A DNA stretch of 64,000 nt from Cristatella mucedo. Taxonomy: Eukaryota; Bryozoa; Phylactolaemata; Cristatellidae. A program made the translations under genes and the position numbers. The stretch covers positions 2,740,001-2,804,000 of the forward strand of contig WPIO01000040.1 of assembly GCA_009760855.2 (NCBI GenBank), given 5' to 3'. Position 1 is the first letter of the stretch; the number at the start of each line of letters is the position of its first letter. This document shows positions 16,425-27,742 of this stretch, piece by piece. The notes beneath the pieces were generated by a model that did not search any database, was not told where the DNA came from, and saw nothing but the letters and a program-made list of their open reading frames with translations.

Positions 16425-19400
16425 CTAGTACTCGAACAGCTTGACGCAGTGGTTGCCCGAGTCGCACACGGCCACCGTGCCGTCGGCGACGACCGCCAGG
16501 CCCTGCGGTCCGATCAGCGACGAGCCTTCCGTGTTCACGAGACAGACGAACGCTCCGGCGCTGTCGAACACCTGCTCGACACGGACGGAGCGGGCGGCGC
16601 GAGCCTTGACCTCGAGCGCGACCCGGCGAACTCGAGCGACGCCGCCGCCTCTGGCTGCTGCTGCTGTTGCTGCTGAGGCAGGCGCTCTTCCGCCCGCCGG
16701 CCATACCCTTAACCCATAATCCGCGAACCCTTAACGGCTAGCCCCGCTGAGGCGAGCAACCACCGCGCTCGCGCTTATACTGAGCGGCCTAGGCCTATGC
16801 TCAAAGGCCGGAAAGAAATCGTCGGACGCTCGCTGTCTCGCTGACAGCTCGCGGCCCCGCGCGAAACGGAGAACGCACACTTCAACTAGCGAATTTTTAA
16901 AGGCTCGATTCGCGCGTCTCAGAGGAGGCCCCGACATTCGCGGCGAAATACTCGCGGTTCGTCGCAGCGGCTCGGCCGCCTCGACGCCGCCTTCGTCCGG
17001 GCCAAGCCCGGCGCGTCCCCCGGTCGCCCGCGTCCCGGCGCCCGCGTCCCGGCACCTAGGCGGCATGGGTAGGCTCTTCTGCCGCCGCGTCGATCGAGAC
17101 GACGCCGCCACGTCGACTGGCGGTCACGCGCGAAGCACTGCAGCCGCTCGCCGCGCCGCGAAGGCGCTGAGGCGGCGCTCACCTGTATGCGTGAGTTGCC
17201 CCAGTCGGCCACGATTATGTTGCCGCGCCCGTCGACGGCGATACCCGTGGGCAAGTCGAACTGTCCGTCGCCATCGCCGTAGCTGCCGAAACTCCACGAG
17301 AACTGTCCGGCGGCGTCGAAGCACTTGACGCTGTGGCTATGGAAATCGGTCACTAGCACGGCGCCGTCGGCGGAGCAGGCCACGTAGTGCGGCCCGGCCA
17401 GCTGCCACTCGCCGTCGCGACGACCTGCAATGGCCGTCGTGCTGCCGAGGCTTCGCGACGCCACCAAAGCGAGGGTGCCTCGGCCGCCGCTGCCGCCGCG
17501 GTAAGATGCGACGACTCGGCGCCTCCGCCGGAAATGCCTCGGAGCACCCGAAGCATTTCCTGCAGTGCCGGCGGCGTCTCGCGTCCCGGACCGCAAATCA
17601 AAAATGGCTATTCGAAAGTCTCTCGCTCTGCCGCAATCCAACCGCGTTTGCCCCCGCCTCTTGATGCCTCGTGGTGCCTCGTGGTGCCCCTTGGTTGCCT
17701 GGCTCTGAGCATTGGGCCCCGCCTCTTGGTGCCACTTGGTTGCACTTGGTGCCACTTGGTTGCGCCTCCTGGCTGAGCTTCGAGCGTGCTCGCGACGCCG
17801 ATGGCGCTCTCACGCCGGCCTTTCTAGAGTTTTTCATCTTCGGCCCGCGCCGATGTTTCGCTGAGACAATTTCTTTCTTCCCGCGATAACTTCCAAACAT
17901 AATCCGAGAATTCAAATGAAATCTCGATGCATCCGATATCGATACCCGATCGATACCCGATCTCTGATATGGACACACGATATCGATATCCGACGAGTGA
18001 TCGATCAAAATATCCCTCATCGATCAATGCTCGAGCAAAATAGCCGAACAACAATAATAGTGATGTATACACAATAATGATAAATACATTTGATAAAGCA
18101 CCCTCGGAGAACTCGATCTCTTTGTAGGCGCTTTACAACGCTTTGCTAGACAACGCAGAAGGAGCGTCCGCTCGTGCCGACCGCGACCGCGGCCGCTGGC
18201 GAGGCTCAGCGCGGCCGACCGCGGGACGATGCGTTTGTCTGCCGTCGAGGAGCGGCAGCCTTGCCCTTGACCAGAGTCCCGCCCAGCGGTTTCGCTCGCT
18301 CGCACGCGCGAAGTCGCGCCGCGGGCGCGCTGGCCGCTCACCGGCTTTGGTTCTGTCGCCCAGACGGCGTACGACTTTCCCCGCCCTGTCGAGCACGACC
18401 ACGGCGTTGGCCTTGTTGTCGGCCACGACTATCTCACCGCTCGGCGTCACCGCCACGCCCTTCGGTCCGAGCAGCTGCCCGTCGCCTAGACGTCGCCAGA
18501 ACTTCCACTCGGCCGAGTACAGGTTGACGCACTTGTTCTCGTAGTCGGCCACGACGTACGAGCCGAGTCGCGTCACGGCGACGCCCGTGGGCCGCTGCAG
18601 CTGCCCGCCGAAGCGCCCGCGCTCGGCGTAGCGGCGCACCACGTGACCGGCACGCGTGAACGTCTGCACGCTCTGGTTGCCGCTGTCCGCCACCACGACG
18701 CCGCCGTCGCCGCTTACGCACACGCCCTGCGGGTTGTCGAACTCGCCGGCGCCGCGTCCGCGGCAGCCGATCACGATCAGCAGGTTGGTCCACGCGGTCG
18801 GGCTATTGCCACCACCGCCGCCGCCGCCATCCGACGCCGCGTCTTTGTCGGGCGGCGGCGGCGGCGGCGGTGACGCGCGGCCACCGCCGGTCGAGCGCCG
18901 CCGCCGCCAGTCCGACAGGCGCCGCCGACGCGTGCTGCCCGGACGGGCGAGTGCGGCCGGCATGCGCGGCGGCGCCGCCGCCGTCGCGTGGGCGCCCGGC
19001 GACGCCGCCGTCGGCAGGGCACTGGCGGCGGCTAGGCGCCTCCGCATGGCGCCTCCGCTGGCCGTCACCTTGAACGGCGAGTCGCGTATGTGCTGCCTGA
19101 ACAGGCCGATCGCCAGCTTGTATGCGCCCGCCTCGGGCACCGCGTACACGACGTCGTACGAGCCGAGCTGCTGCAGCTCGCTCGGGCGCACGTGCGCCTG
19201 CACCGACACGTTCTCCTTGTAGACGAGCGCTTCCAGGTGGCCGCCGTCGTCGCGCACGACGGCGCCGTCCCTGTTGCGCAGCGTCACGCGCACCGTGCTC
19301 GGCCGGCCGACCGAGCAGCGGCGCAGGCCCTCGCCGCTCGCCGTCGACAGCTCGGCGCACACGTCGCTCACCACCACGCTGCCCAGCTGCGCCATCAGGC

Positions 19401-20289
19401 GCCGCACGTCACGCTCGCCGCCGCCCAAGAAGTCCAGGTAGCAGCTCTCGAGGCCGTTGCCGCCGCAGCTACCGCTGAACGCCGCGGCGCCACCGCCGCC
19501 GATCGACGTTGGCCGCGGCTGCGGCGGGGCGTCGAACGGAGCGACGACCGCCGCGGCGCCTCCGTCGCCGCCGCCGCCGCCGCCGCCCATCAGGTCGCAC
19601 AGCCGTGAGTGCAAGTCGAGCGCGCGCCGGTCGTAGGCGCGCGCCTTGTCCACCGCCGCGAGCCGTATCTCGGCGCTCAGCTGGTCGCGGCGTGCGAGCA
19701 GCGCCGCCAGCGCCCTCTCGAACGCGTTCTCCAGCTTTCGCTGCGCCTCGTCCTCGTAGCGCTCCAGGTCGAGCGCCGTCGTCTGCAGCTCGTCGATGCA
19801 GCGCATCAGCGCCGCCTGGCGGCGGTCTGGCGACTCGGCCGTCTGGCGCCGCTCGCCAGACTCCGTCGCCGTTCTCGGCGGCGACGGCGACGGCGACGGC
19901 GACGGCTGCTCGAGTTCGATCGCCGCGGCAGCGCCGCCACCGTCCGGCGGCGCCGGATCTTGCACCGCGACGACTGCGGCGGCGGTCGCCGGCGACGGGG
20001 CGCCGCGGCGGCGGCCGACGTCGGCGCTTGCCGGTGCTTCGAGGGCTGCGACGTCGCTGCCGCGCCTCGAGGAGATGGGCGTGCTCTCCGCGGCGGCCAC
20101 GGCCGGATGATAGGGACGAGCCGATCCGGCGGAGGAGCGAAGCTGGCCAGGCTGAGGCTGGCCGAGGCTGGCCAGCTGGCCAGGCCGCCGCCGGGCGGCC
20201 AGGGTGCCCGCGGCCGCCGCCAGCTTCGTCGTCGAGTAATTACGATTGCGTGCTGCTCTTGTAATGGAGGCCCCGGAGCTTGCGTCCAT
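16425..20289 (-). CDS. Filamin/NHL-repeat protein A (TRIM2/TRIM3-like, no RING)
   Basis: Three coding exons on the minus strand, 20289-18342, 17424-17183 and 16571-16425, give 778 residues. The order is a low-complexity Ala/Pro/Ser N-terminus, a coiled coil near residues 158-235 like the B-box C-terminal coil of TRIM proteins, and a filamin-type Ig repeat near 303-411 ([22 protein letters not shown]). A Pro/Gly linker follows, then six NHL repeats from about 505 to the end. Repeat 5 has [17 protein letters not shown], the same as vertebrate TRIM2/TRIM3. Such propellers bind RNA or proteins in the cytoplasm. No RING or B-box zinc ligands are encoded, so ubiquitin ligase activity is not predicted. 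Introns are phase 1 and phase 0. The start at 20289 was chosen because the paralogue also begins MD; an in-frame ATG at 20718 would add 143 low-complexity residues. Confidence 0.88.
18050..18140 (-). mobile_element. LINE family A tail in NHL-A intron 1
   Basis: It has an AATAAT-rich end, then aaagcaccctcggagaa and the closing ggcgctttac. Only the tail remains. Confidence 0.75.
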
Positions 20290-21107
20290 GGCTCGTAAAG
20301 GTCTGGTCGCAGAAGATCCACTGCCGCCGCCGCCGCCGCCGCCGCTTGTCACGTCACTGACGTGGCCGACGTCACAGTGAGCTGACGTAGCGGCAACGAC
20401 TAGTGGCGCCAGCAGCGGGGCTGGATCGGCTACCGCCCAGTTGTTGCTGCTGCTGCTGCTGCTTCTGGGCCGCGGGGCCGCTGGTGGCGGGGCTGCGGCT
20501 GCGGTTGCGGCGGCTGCTGCTGCTGCTGGCGAAGCAGCTTCGGTCGCAGAGTAGGGAGAGCGCAAGTGCGAAATCGTACGGCCGAAAGCAACCGAAAGCG
20601 GCCCTCGCTCTTGGCTTGGACCGCTGCGGCGGCACAGATCGCTGCCCGGGCGGTTTACGCGGCTCGCTGTGAGAGAATCGATTGACAAGAAATATTGAAG
20701 CCGCGTGGAATTATGCATAGACAAGCACGCAACGAAAGCGCGCACTGGGGGACCATCGTAAAGTACGACCTCTGACCTCACCTGCGCACGAACGTAGTCG
20801 CGAGCAGGTGAGCTGCAAGGCGCACAGGCACACACTATACGAGCTCGGAGGAAAGAAGAGGGAAGAAAGAAAGAAAAAGAAAGAAAGAAAGAAAGAAAGA
20901 AGAGGGTGAAATGGCTGACATGAATGACGCGAGCGAATCCTGGGCGAATCCAGATTACCTGGAGCCCAGGGGAGTGAATCTCTGGGAGATGCGGCGCGCA
21001 GGTTGACGTGCGACTAGTCGATCTAGAGGTCTCTCGGGGCGGTAAGTCACGTGGACGCGGATAGCAATTGCGTTAGAAATTCGCAGTCAGTAGCTGTAAC
21101 TGGTTTG

Positions 21108-21250
21108 GCTCGGTGGTTGCGCCGCTCGCGCCGACCAAGGTCTTGCAGTCTTGCTGAGCTCGGTGGCTCGAGCCCCGGGGGGGGGGCGTGTGTGAAGCGC
21201 CTGAATAGAAATTAAGATCTCTTGGGGCGCTAGGCAAATGAATAACATTT
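21108..21250 (+). mobile_element. SINE family 2, LINE-A-like tail
   Basis: A degenerate tRNA-like head (gtttggctcggtggttgcgc, then a B-box-like ggtggctcgagcc) is followed by a tail gaagcgcctgaatag...ctcttggggcgct that resembles the LINE family A stem-loop. Confidence 0.65.
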
Positions 21251-21523
21251 TTTTTAATTATTCTACACCAGCTCCATCGGAGCAAGCGAGTGGTTTGGCT
21301 TAAGACCGAACAAGTAACCGAGCGGCCTTGCTGATTGGTACCTGTAGGTGTAGGGCTGTCAGGCGCTAAATCTCAACACTTGATCTGAAACCTGGGTATC
21401 GTAAAGGGGAAAGGGAGTTGAGGAAGAAAGACTAAGAATTTTCTTCTCGTATGAACAAAGGGGCTCTGGCAATTTACGATGAAGCCTCTCGGTGTGCAAA
21501 GCACCTGCCACATTTGAGCGGCC

Positions 21524-21672
<149 letters not shown>

Positions 21673-22135
21673 TTTGATCAATCCTATAAGCATGAGACTT
21701 TATGAGAGGCTGTATGGCACTGTTGCGTGCGCCTCCTGCTGCTGCTGCTGCTGCTTTAGTAATTCGAGCAGCGTTCGGTCACTAACGTACGCCCCACCTG
21801 CAGCAGGTGGTTGACTGGCAGTTGACTCGGCGCCGTGCGCCCGGCCTTTGATGCAGAGGGTGTTGCCAGCCGCAGCTGCATCTTCCAAATTGCGGTGAGT
21901 CAGCCAGCTCGCGCATGTGCACTTGTGAGAGAATAAACTGAGTCTCGTTTCCGCTGACGTCCGCTCCTGTGTCTCCGTGAGACTCCACTAGAGCTGCCGC
22001 CGCCGCCGGAGCCACTGTAACACTATAAGACCAGAGTAATGACTGCTGAAGATGACGCAGAGAATTTGGTAGATATGGCGCCAAAGCAGGAGGAGGTCCA
22101 TGACCTGTCGCCCCTCAGCTCCCTGTCAAGTCTGC

Positions 22136-22915
22136 CTACTCTGAGCTACATGACATTGCTAAAATTCGTGCTCGTTTAGACAGGAACACCACATCTGAAT
22201 TGGTCCGTGAATTTGTGACATTCCGTCTTGATTGCTGTAACTCACAGCTTGCTGGTCTACCGGCCTTCGCAACCAGGTGCTCACAGCTGGTGCAAAGCAC
22301 TGCAGTTAGGCTTGTCTGTCGTGGGCGTCGCAGCAGTTGCCAGATCGCACCGCTTCCCGTCGACCTGTACTGGCTCCCAGTCAAGCAACGCATCGACTTC
22401 AAGGTTGGTTTTTGTCAAATTCCTTTTAGGTCCCTTCCTTCTTTGGCTCCAGCCTAGACCTCTCAGGTCTACTCCCCACCAGCATCGTATCACCCGCTTT
22501 TCGGAATCTAATCGTTTCTCTATACCTCGTATGAACCTCAAATCTTTTGGAGACCGCGCCTTTAGTTCGTACGCTCCCAAAACCTAGAAATCACTCCTGA
22601 CTTGCGTCACGACATCTCCTGACTTGTCCACATTTAAAAAGGAACTAAAGATGCATCTATTGTTGACAGCATTTAGCGGGTTCATGTTATTCGTCCTTAA
22701 TGTGCTTAAACGCGTGCTGACACTGTGCATGCTGCCACTAACCACATTCGCACGCTGACCTTGCGTATGTCACCTCTAGCCATGCTATTCTTGTTGTTTA
22801 TTGAGCTTGCTACCACTAAACCATTCGATGGTGCTTCCTTTGCAGCAAAGCGCTTACAAAGAGAATGAGTTCTCTGAGGGCACTATAACACATGTATTAT
22901 TATTATTATTTGCCA
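22136..22915 (+). mobile_element. LINE family A, 3' third, frameshifted
   Basis: It matches the C-terminal part of the family A reverse-transcriptase ORF ([19 protein letters not shown]) but in broken frames, then the 3' UTR, tail stem-loop and TTATT end. It is a dead copy. Confidence 0.8.
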
Positions 22916-23101
22916 CTGGTGCAGCGGATACGAGAAAGCAGGTCCATAAGGCTCGGCGATCCATAAGGTCTCTCCTCAGAGCAAAGCTACTAAGTATCAC
23001 TCAAGATCGCAATGGGACAGGCTTAGACTCCGCCAGAGACTGCTACAGCGGAAGTGGGTGTCTCCAAATGGCCCGATAACAACTTGGCTAGCCGTTGCGT
23101 C

Positions 23102-23222
23102 TAGGAAGGTTAGACCCATAGTTATTATTATTAATTATTTATTAGACTATTATTTAAATGTTAATAATTAGAACTATTAATGGTTATTAATAGTTAGGAA
23201 GGTTAGACCCATAGTTATGACT
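23102..23222. repeat. 23-bp direct repeats flanking an AT-rich stretch
   Basis: The motif aggaaggttagacccatag plus ttat occurs at the start and end of this interval with about 70 bases of AT-rich sequence between. It looks like a duplication or the flanks of a tiny insertion. Confidence 0.7.
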
Positions 23223-24440
23223 GAAGCGCACGATAAGCGGACAGGCGGACGGCACCGAGCTAAGAAGGCGCCGAGTCATCTGAGGCGGCGCTTCTATTGG
23301 CTTAGCGTGCGTAGCGATACAGAGGACATTTGGTGCAAATCCTGCCGGCCATGTTTCGCCAAGAATGGCCCCATGGTGCAACCTAGAGCACCATTGCAGC
23401 TGTAGCCGCAGGTGGGTGCTCCGATGGAACGCTGCTGATACTGGCTGCTGGCCCTTTGACTACCTACCACTACTAAGCATGGCAACAAGTGTATCTACGT
23501 CTTGATTGATTACTTTACGAAGTGGCCTGAAGCCTGTGCAATTCCTGACCAGGAGCCCACCACCGTTTCCAATTTTGCACGCGACTTCAGCTAGCGTTTT
23601 GGAATGCCTGACGAATTGCACTCTGATCAAGGCAGCAGCTTTTGAATCAGCTCTGTTTTCCGATTTCTGCGAGCTGTTGAGTAGACATACAACACGGACT
23701 TACAACATTGAGTAGACATGCAACACGGACTTACAACATTGAGTAGACATACAAAACGGACTAACAACATTGAGTAGACATACAACTCGGACTTACAACA
23801 TTGAGTAGACATGCAACACGGACTTACAACATTGAGTAGACATACAAAACGGACTCACAACATTGAGTAGACATACAACACGGACTGCACCCTTATATCC
23901 GCAGTCGGACGGTATGGTCGTACGATAGCGGGGTGCTATAATCGCACCCTGGAGAAGGGTATTGCCTAGTACTGTAGCAGAAAGCAGGACGAGTGGGACG
24001 ATTGTTTCTGCCGCCTTTGCCGATGGCCTAACGCACAGCAGAGCACGAGTCCACAGGGTGGACCACTCTTGCCAGATGGATGCCGGATAGGGAACTGACC
24101 TAGGGAACCAGCGGTAGATCTGGCGACAGGAGTGCCGCCTTTTGAGCTGCCAGCTGTTGGCATTCCAGAGTATGTCCGAGACGTGCACAAACGTCTTTTA
24201 GACGTTTGCGATCAGGTTAGAGAAAATGTGGCTCAGCTGTCTCTGTATATGACATAAAGCGGCGGGTTGATACTGTGAAAGCGCTTGACGTTGCACTGCA
24301 GTCCGGCGACGTGGTTTGGCTCTACCACCCTCGGAGAAAGATGGGACTCTCAACCAAGCTGCTTAGTCCTTGGTCCGTACGTCCGTACGTTGTGTGGGTA
24401 AATTGACTTTGACGTTGTGATGCTTCACATTCGCTCGTCG
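23217..24440 (+). pseudogene. Decayed Ty3-type retrotransposon integrase region
   Basis: The interval carries an H2C2 zinc-finger-like part of an integrase near 23280-23370 (His-Leu...Tyr-Trp, then Cys-x-x-Cys). Pieces of the catalytic core follow, with Asp-containing blocks near 23500 and 23625. After an inserted 31-bp tandem array come the conserved PQSDG block near 23897-23911 and a C-terminal part up to about 24400. In-frame stops (for example in the core near 23593 and 23643) and the array interrupt it, so it cannot be active. No LTR, protease or reverse transcriptase was recognised. Confidence 0.65.
23677..23887. repeat. 31-bp tandem array inside the integrase remnant
   Basis: About 6.8 copies of a unit with attgagtagacat and acggacttacaac differ at a few fixed positions. 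Copies are tandem without unique spacers. Confidence 0.9.
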
Positions 24441-25699
24441 CCGATGGCGAAATACGAAATTGCGCATGCTAATGGCTCGTAGAAATACCACGGACCAGAT
24501 CGTTTCGCTTGGACCAGCGATCTGTGCGAAAGTCGGCGATTTAGTCCGTTCGGGTGACGGCGACAGCGTGAGTCTCGCTGACGATGTCGATGACATTGGT
24601 GTCGGTCAGCACCACGGCATGGCAACAAGTGATGCCCAGCCCATGTGGAGGAAACTGAAGATCGCAGTCCTGCGTAGATCGAAACGAAAGTAAGCCGCCG
24701 CTCGAAGACGGACGACTGACTACTGAGCGCTGGACGATTAATCTGACGCTGAGTGGGTTGGATGCCCACTCAGCGGAAGTACTGCGCTGGCAACGTTGGC
24801 ATTATTGCCTTCGGCAGTGGCGGTAGTGGAATCCTTTGAGAAGCGCCCGATCTACTCTGTTATCTACCACGCGATCTGCTACTTTATTTCCACCTGATCC
24901 ACCTTTGTGCTATTTTATTTTTGCTGGCGTCTTTACATTTGGCCACATTTTGGCTTTCGTTCTGGCGAGCGTGCGTGGAGTAGCTTTAGGATGGATTGTG
25001 GGGATTCGCGTGCAAAATCAAAGGTTGAGAAAACATTTCGTGTGCCGTTATTTTAGCAATAATTTAACGAAATGATAATTTAATGAATTTAGCAATGATT
25101 TAATGAAAAACACGACGCACGAACTTTTTCCTCAACCTTTCAAAGCTATCGCCGTAGAGGTACCGCCGGGATGCGACAAGTACGAGATATTTCGGAGGCG
25201 CGACGTGCGACGTTAAGTTGCGTTCGTTAATTAATCAGAGCTGTTAATTATTCAAGATGGCCTGGAGTGGCCTGGAGCGTTCATCTCGCTAACGGATACG
25301 GATCTTCGTGGCTTTTTTTATCGACGACGTTAAGGCAAAGTAATGTAAAAAGCTCCTAATTGAAAACGCCTAGGATCTCGGCGGTCAATTTTTGCATCGA
25401 TCTGTATTGGGCTCGCTATAGCACGCTTACAAAACCGAGCGCTCAATCGGTGGTTTTGGGGAAGCTGAATTCGTCGTCGCATTCGTGTCATTCCCTCGGG
25501 ATGACCGAAATGGCGTTCAGAGTTACTGAGTCTATTGACATTTGTTTGATCATGGTTTTTCGGTTACGACTCGGTTATTCGTTTGATCATGGTTTCGGTT
25601 TTGTGGTTCAAAATCCTCTTGAGGTACAGCCAAAGCTGAATTGAAAGGTGCCGAACCGTGGTGCTCGAATGTGAATCGAAGCTTGATTTCGGATTTAGC

Positions 25700-25790
25700 T
25701 GCGATAGCAATAACAATAATTTTAATAACATATTCGATGCAGCGCCCTCAGAGAACTCAATTATTTCTTTCTAGGCGCTTTACATTGCCC
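25700..25790 (-). mobile_element. LINE family A tail
   Basis: It has an AATAATTTTAATAA end followed by cagcgccctcagagaactcaa and ctaggcgctttac, the family tail, with nothing more upstream. Confidence 0.75.
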
Positions 25791-26459
25791 AGCACCTGCA
25801 GCTCATGAGCTTACCTCCGTTGCAAGCAAGCCCTGCAGACAGTCCGCGAGCTTTTTTGCTGCAGCGCTGGTGATTTTCAAAATATAAATGCCCATACACG
25901 GAGCTAAAGATGCAAGCTCCGCCTTTCAGCTTAAGCTCCGCATATACATAACGATGGCATTATAGGTTTGCTTTTTCTCTGGCAGCATGCTGTACTAATG
26001 TGCACGGACAAATGCATTCCATTTGCTTGGGTATATATGCCTGTGCATGGACTCACAGTTGGCATTCGTGGTCATTAAAACAATTTCACGTTATAAATGT
26101 AAATGCGACCATCTAATGTACCAGCCGTGTCTAGTGGTTTTTGTAAGTTTAGTTTATATTGTAGGATATTTTTTTAATTTGCTCTTGGGCCATTTTGTTG
26201 TGGTCAAAACTAGCAATGTTTTGTCTTGAGCATGGAAACTACTTTGCAGTTGGTACGAGTTTGGAGCCGAGCTACGGTCGCCCAGAAAATCCGCAATGTC
26301 GTTTGACATAACTCTTGTTGGTCCTTCGTGCATTTGAAACTGCATCCATCATGAGTAGAAAGAATTTTGTTGGCCATTTAGTGCTCATCTTGTCTTGGCG
26401 GGCAAATGATGATGATTGTGAACCCTCTTGGATCAGTTCGACGACGGTTTCTTAGAGTC

Positions 26460-26552
<93 letters not shown>

Positions 26553-26575
26553 CCTCCCTCCTCTCTCTCTCTCCC
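26460..26575. repeat. (CT)n microsatellite
   Basis: About 90 bp of pure CT, then CCCT variants. Confidence 0.95.
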
Positions 26576-27742
26576 TGATCGTGGACATGCGATATTCGTC
26601 CAGAGATGAATTTTCCTTTGAATTAGAATCGGGTTAGGGGACATCTCATTTACTCGAGCATGCGATAGCAGTTGAACGGCAGAAGTCCTTGTCCAAGGCA
26701 CGTTTTCTTCATAAGTACGATATGCATGTCTCAGACGATCTGTTCGACTTGATCATTCGTTCGGTCATTCAAACGGTCGAACTCAACTTTTTTTCTTCTA
26801 CTGCGATATCGGCCAGTCCTTCCGCCTTCTCTATGCCTTCTTGTGTCTCTCGATCAATATGGACGGGCGTTCGTTCGTCGCGTTCTATTAAGCTTCGACA
26901 CTGCCTGCATGTGTGGTGCCGAAACCGCAGAACCGGCTCCATTTTAGACTCCCCGTCCGCACAGCTACCAGTCTTCCTCATCGTTCTATACTTTTCTTCA
27001 CTGAGCGCGCTCGCACTAAGGCCGCTTATGGTAAATTAAAGATGCGGCATTCGACTCCGCAAGCGACGACGGAGGCGATCTCAATGGTGACCGCACAACT
27101 GCAGCTACCGGCCGCTGATAACAAGATGGAGACGGCGCACTTAGAAGCTTCTACGAGTCCAACGCACTCGCAGTCACGTGCTGCGAGTCTACGAGCGTGT
27201 CCGAGGATGGGCAAGTATTTTAATGGAGAGGATAATGCAATGTCTCGCGATTACGAACTGCGAGCCTGAAAGCAACAGTCGGCGCCCCCTGCCGGACGAC
27301 AAAAGGCCTCGGTAGGCTGCTCGTCGTCGTATTTTTTGCTGGACGACGCGGTTGCACAAGTGTAGGGCATCGCGTCTGCCAACGGTGCCGCCACGAAGAA
27401 CAGCTGAGGGAGTCGATTATGCCGGCGAGCGACAGCGCCCGCGGGCGGAAGTAAGCAGCAAACGGTCGGTCGCCGGGCGACATGGCGCTCGGCGAAGGTC
27501 ACGTGCGCTGGCTTCGAGGGCGGGCGAAAGTCTTCGGACGGGGCACCAGTCCAGTAGTTCGAGCCTCTAGAAATGGGGCAGTCAGAGCTGTCACTCGCCG
27601 AAGGTGGGCAACGCGTGTTCGCCGCCGCCTCCTCCTCCGCACTGCGGCTGAGGCGCCAGCCGATGCTGCCGAAGGGGGCGCCGGCTGTGCCGCCGCCGAG
27701 TCCTCGAGGCCTCAAGGAGCGCCGGCGGCGGTGGCGGCCTCG

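Larger units (their letters stand above)
24441..27742. other. AT-richer spacer downstream of NHL gene B
   Basis: Scattered short frames occur at 24836-25075 (one hydrophobic stretch), 25360-25644, 26981-26769 (minus) and 27041-27269, but none has a recognisable domain or partner exon. A LINE tail and a (CT)n lie here. A possible attaaa signal for the minus strand is at 27219-27224, about 520 bases after the NHL-B stop. Confidence 0.4.

Noticed and set aside
19090-20298. Plus-strand frames of 170-250 codons over NHL gene A
   Set aside because: They are antisense shadows of the filamin and coiled-coil exon with no domain of their own.
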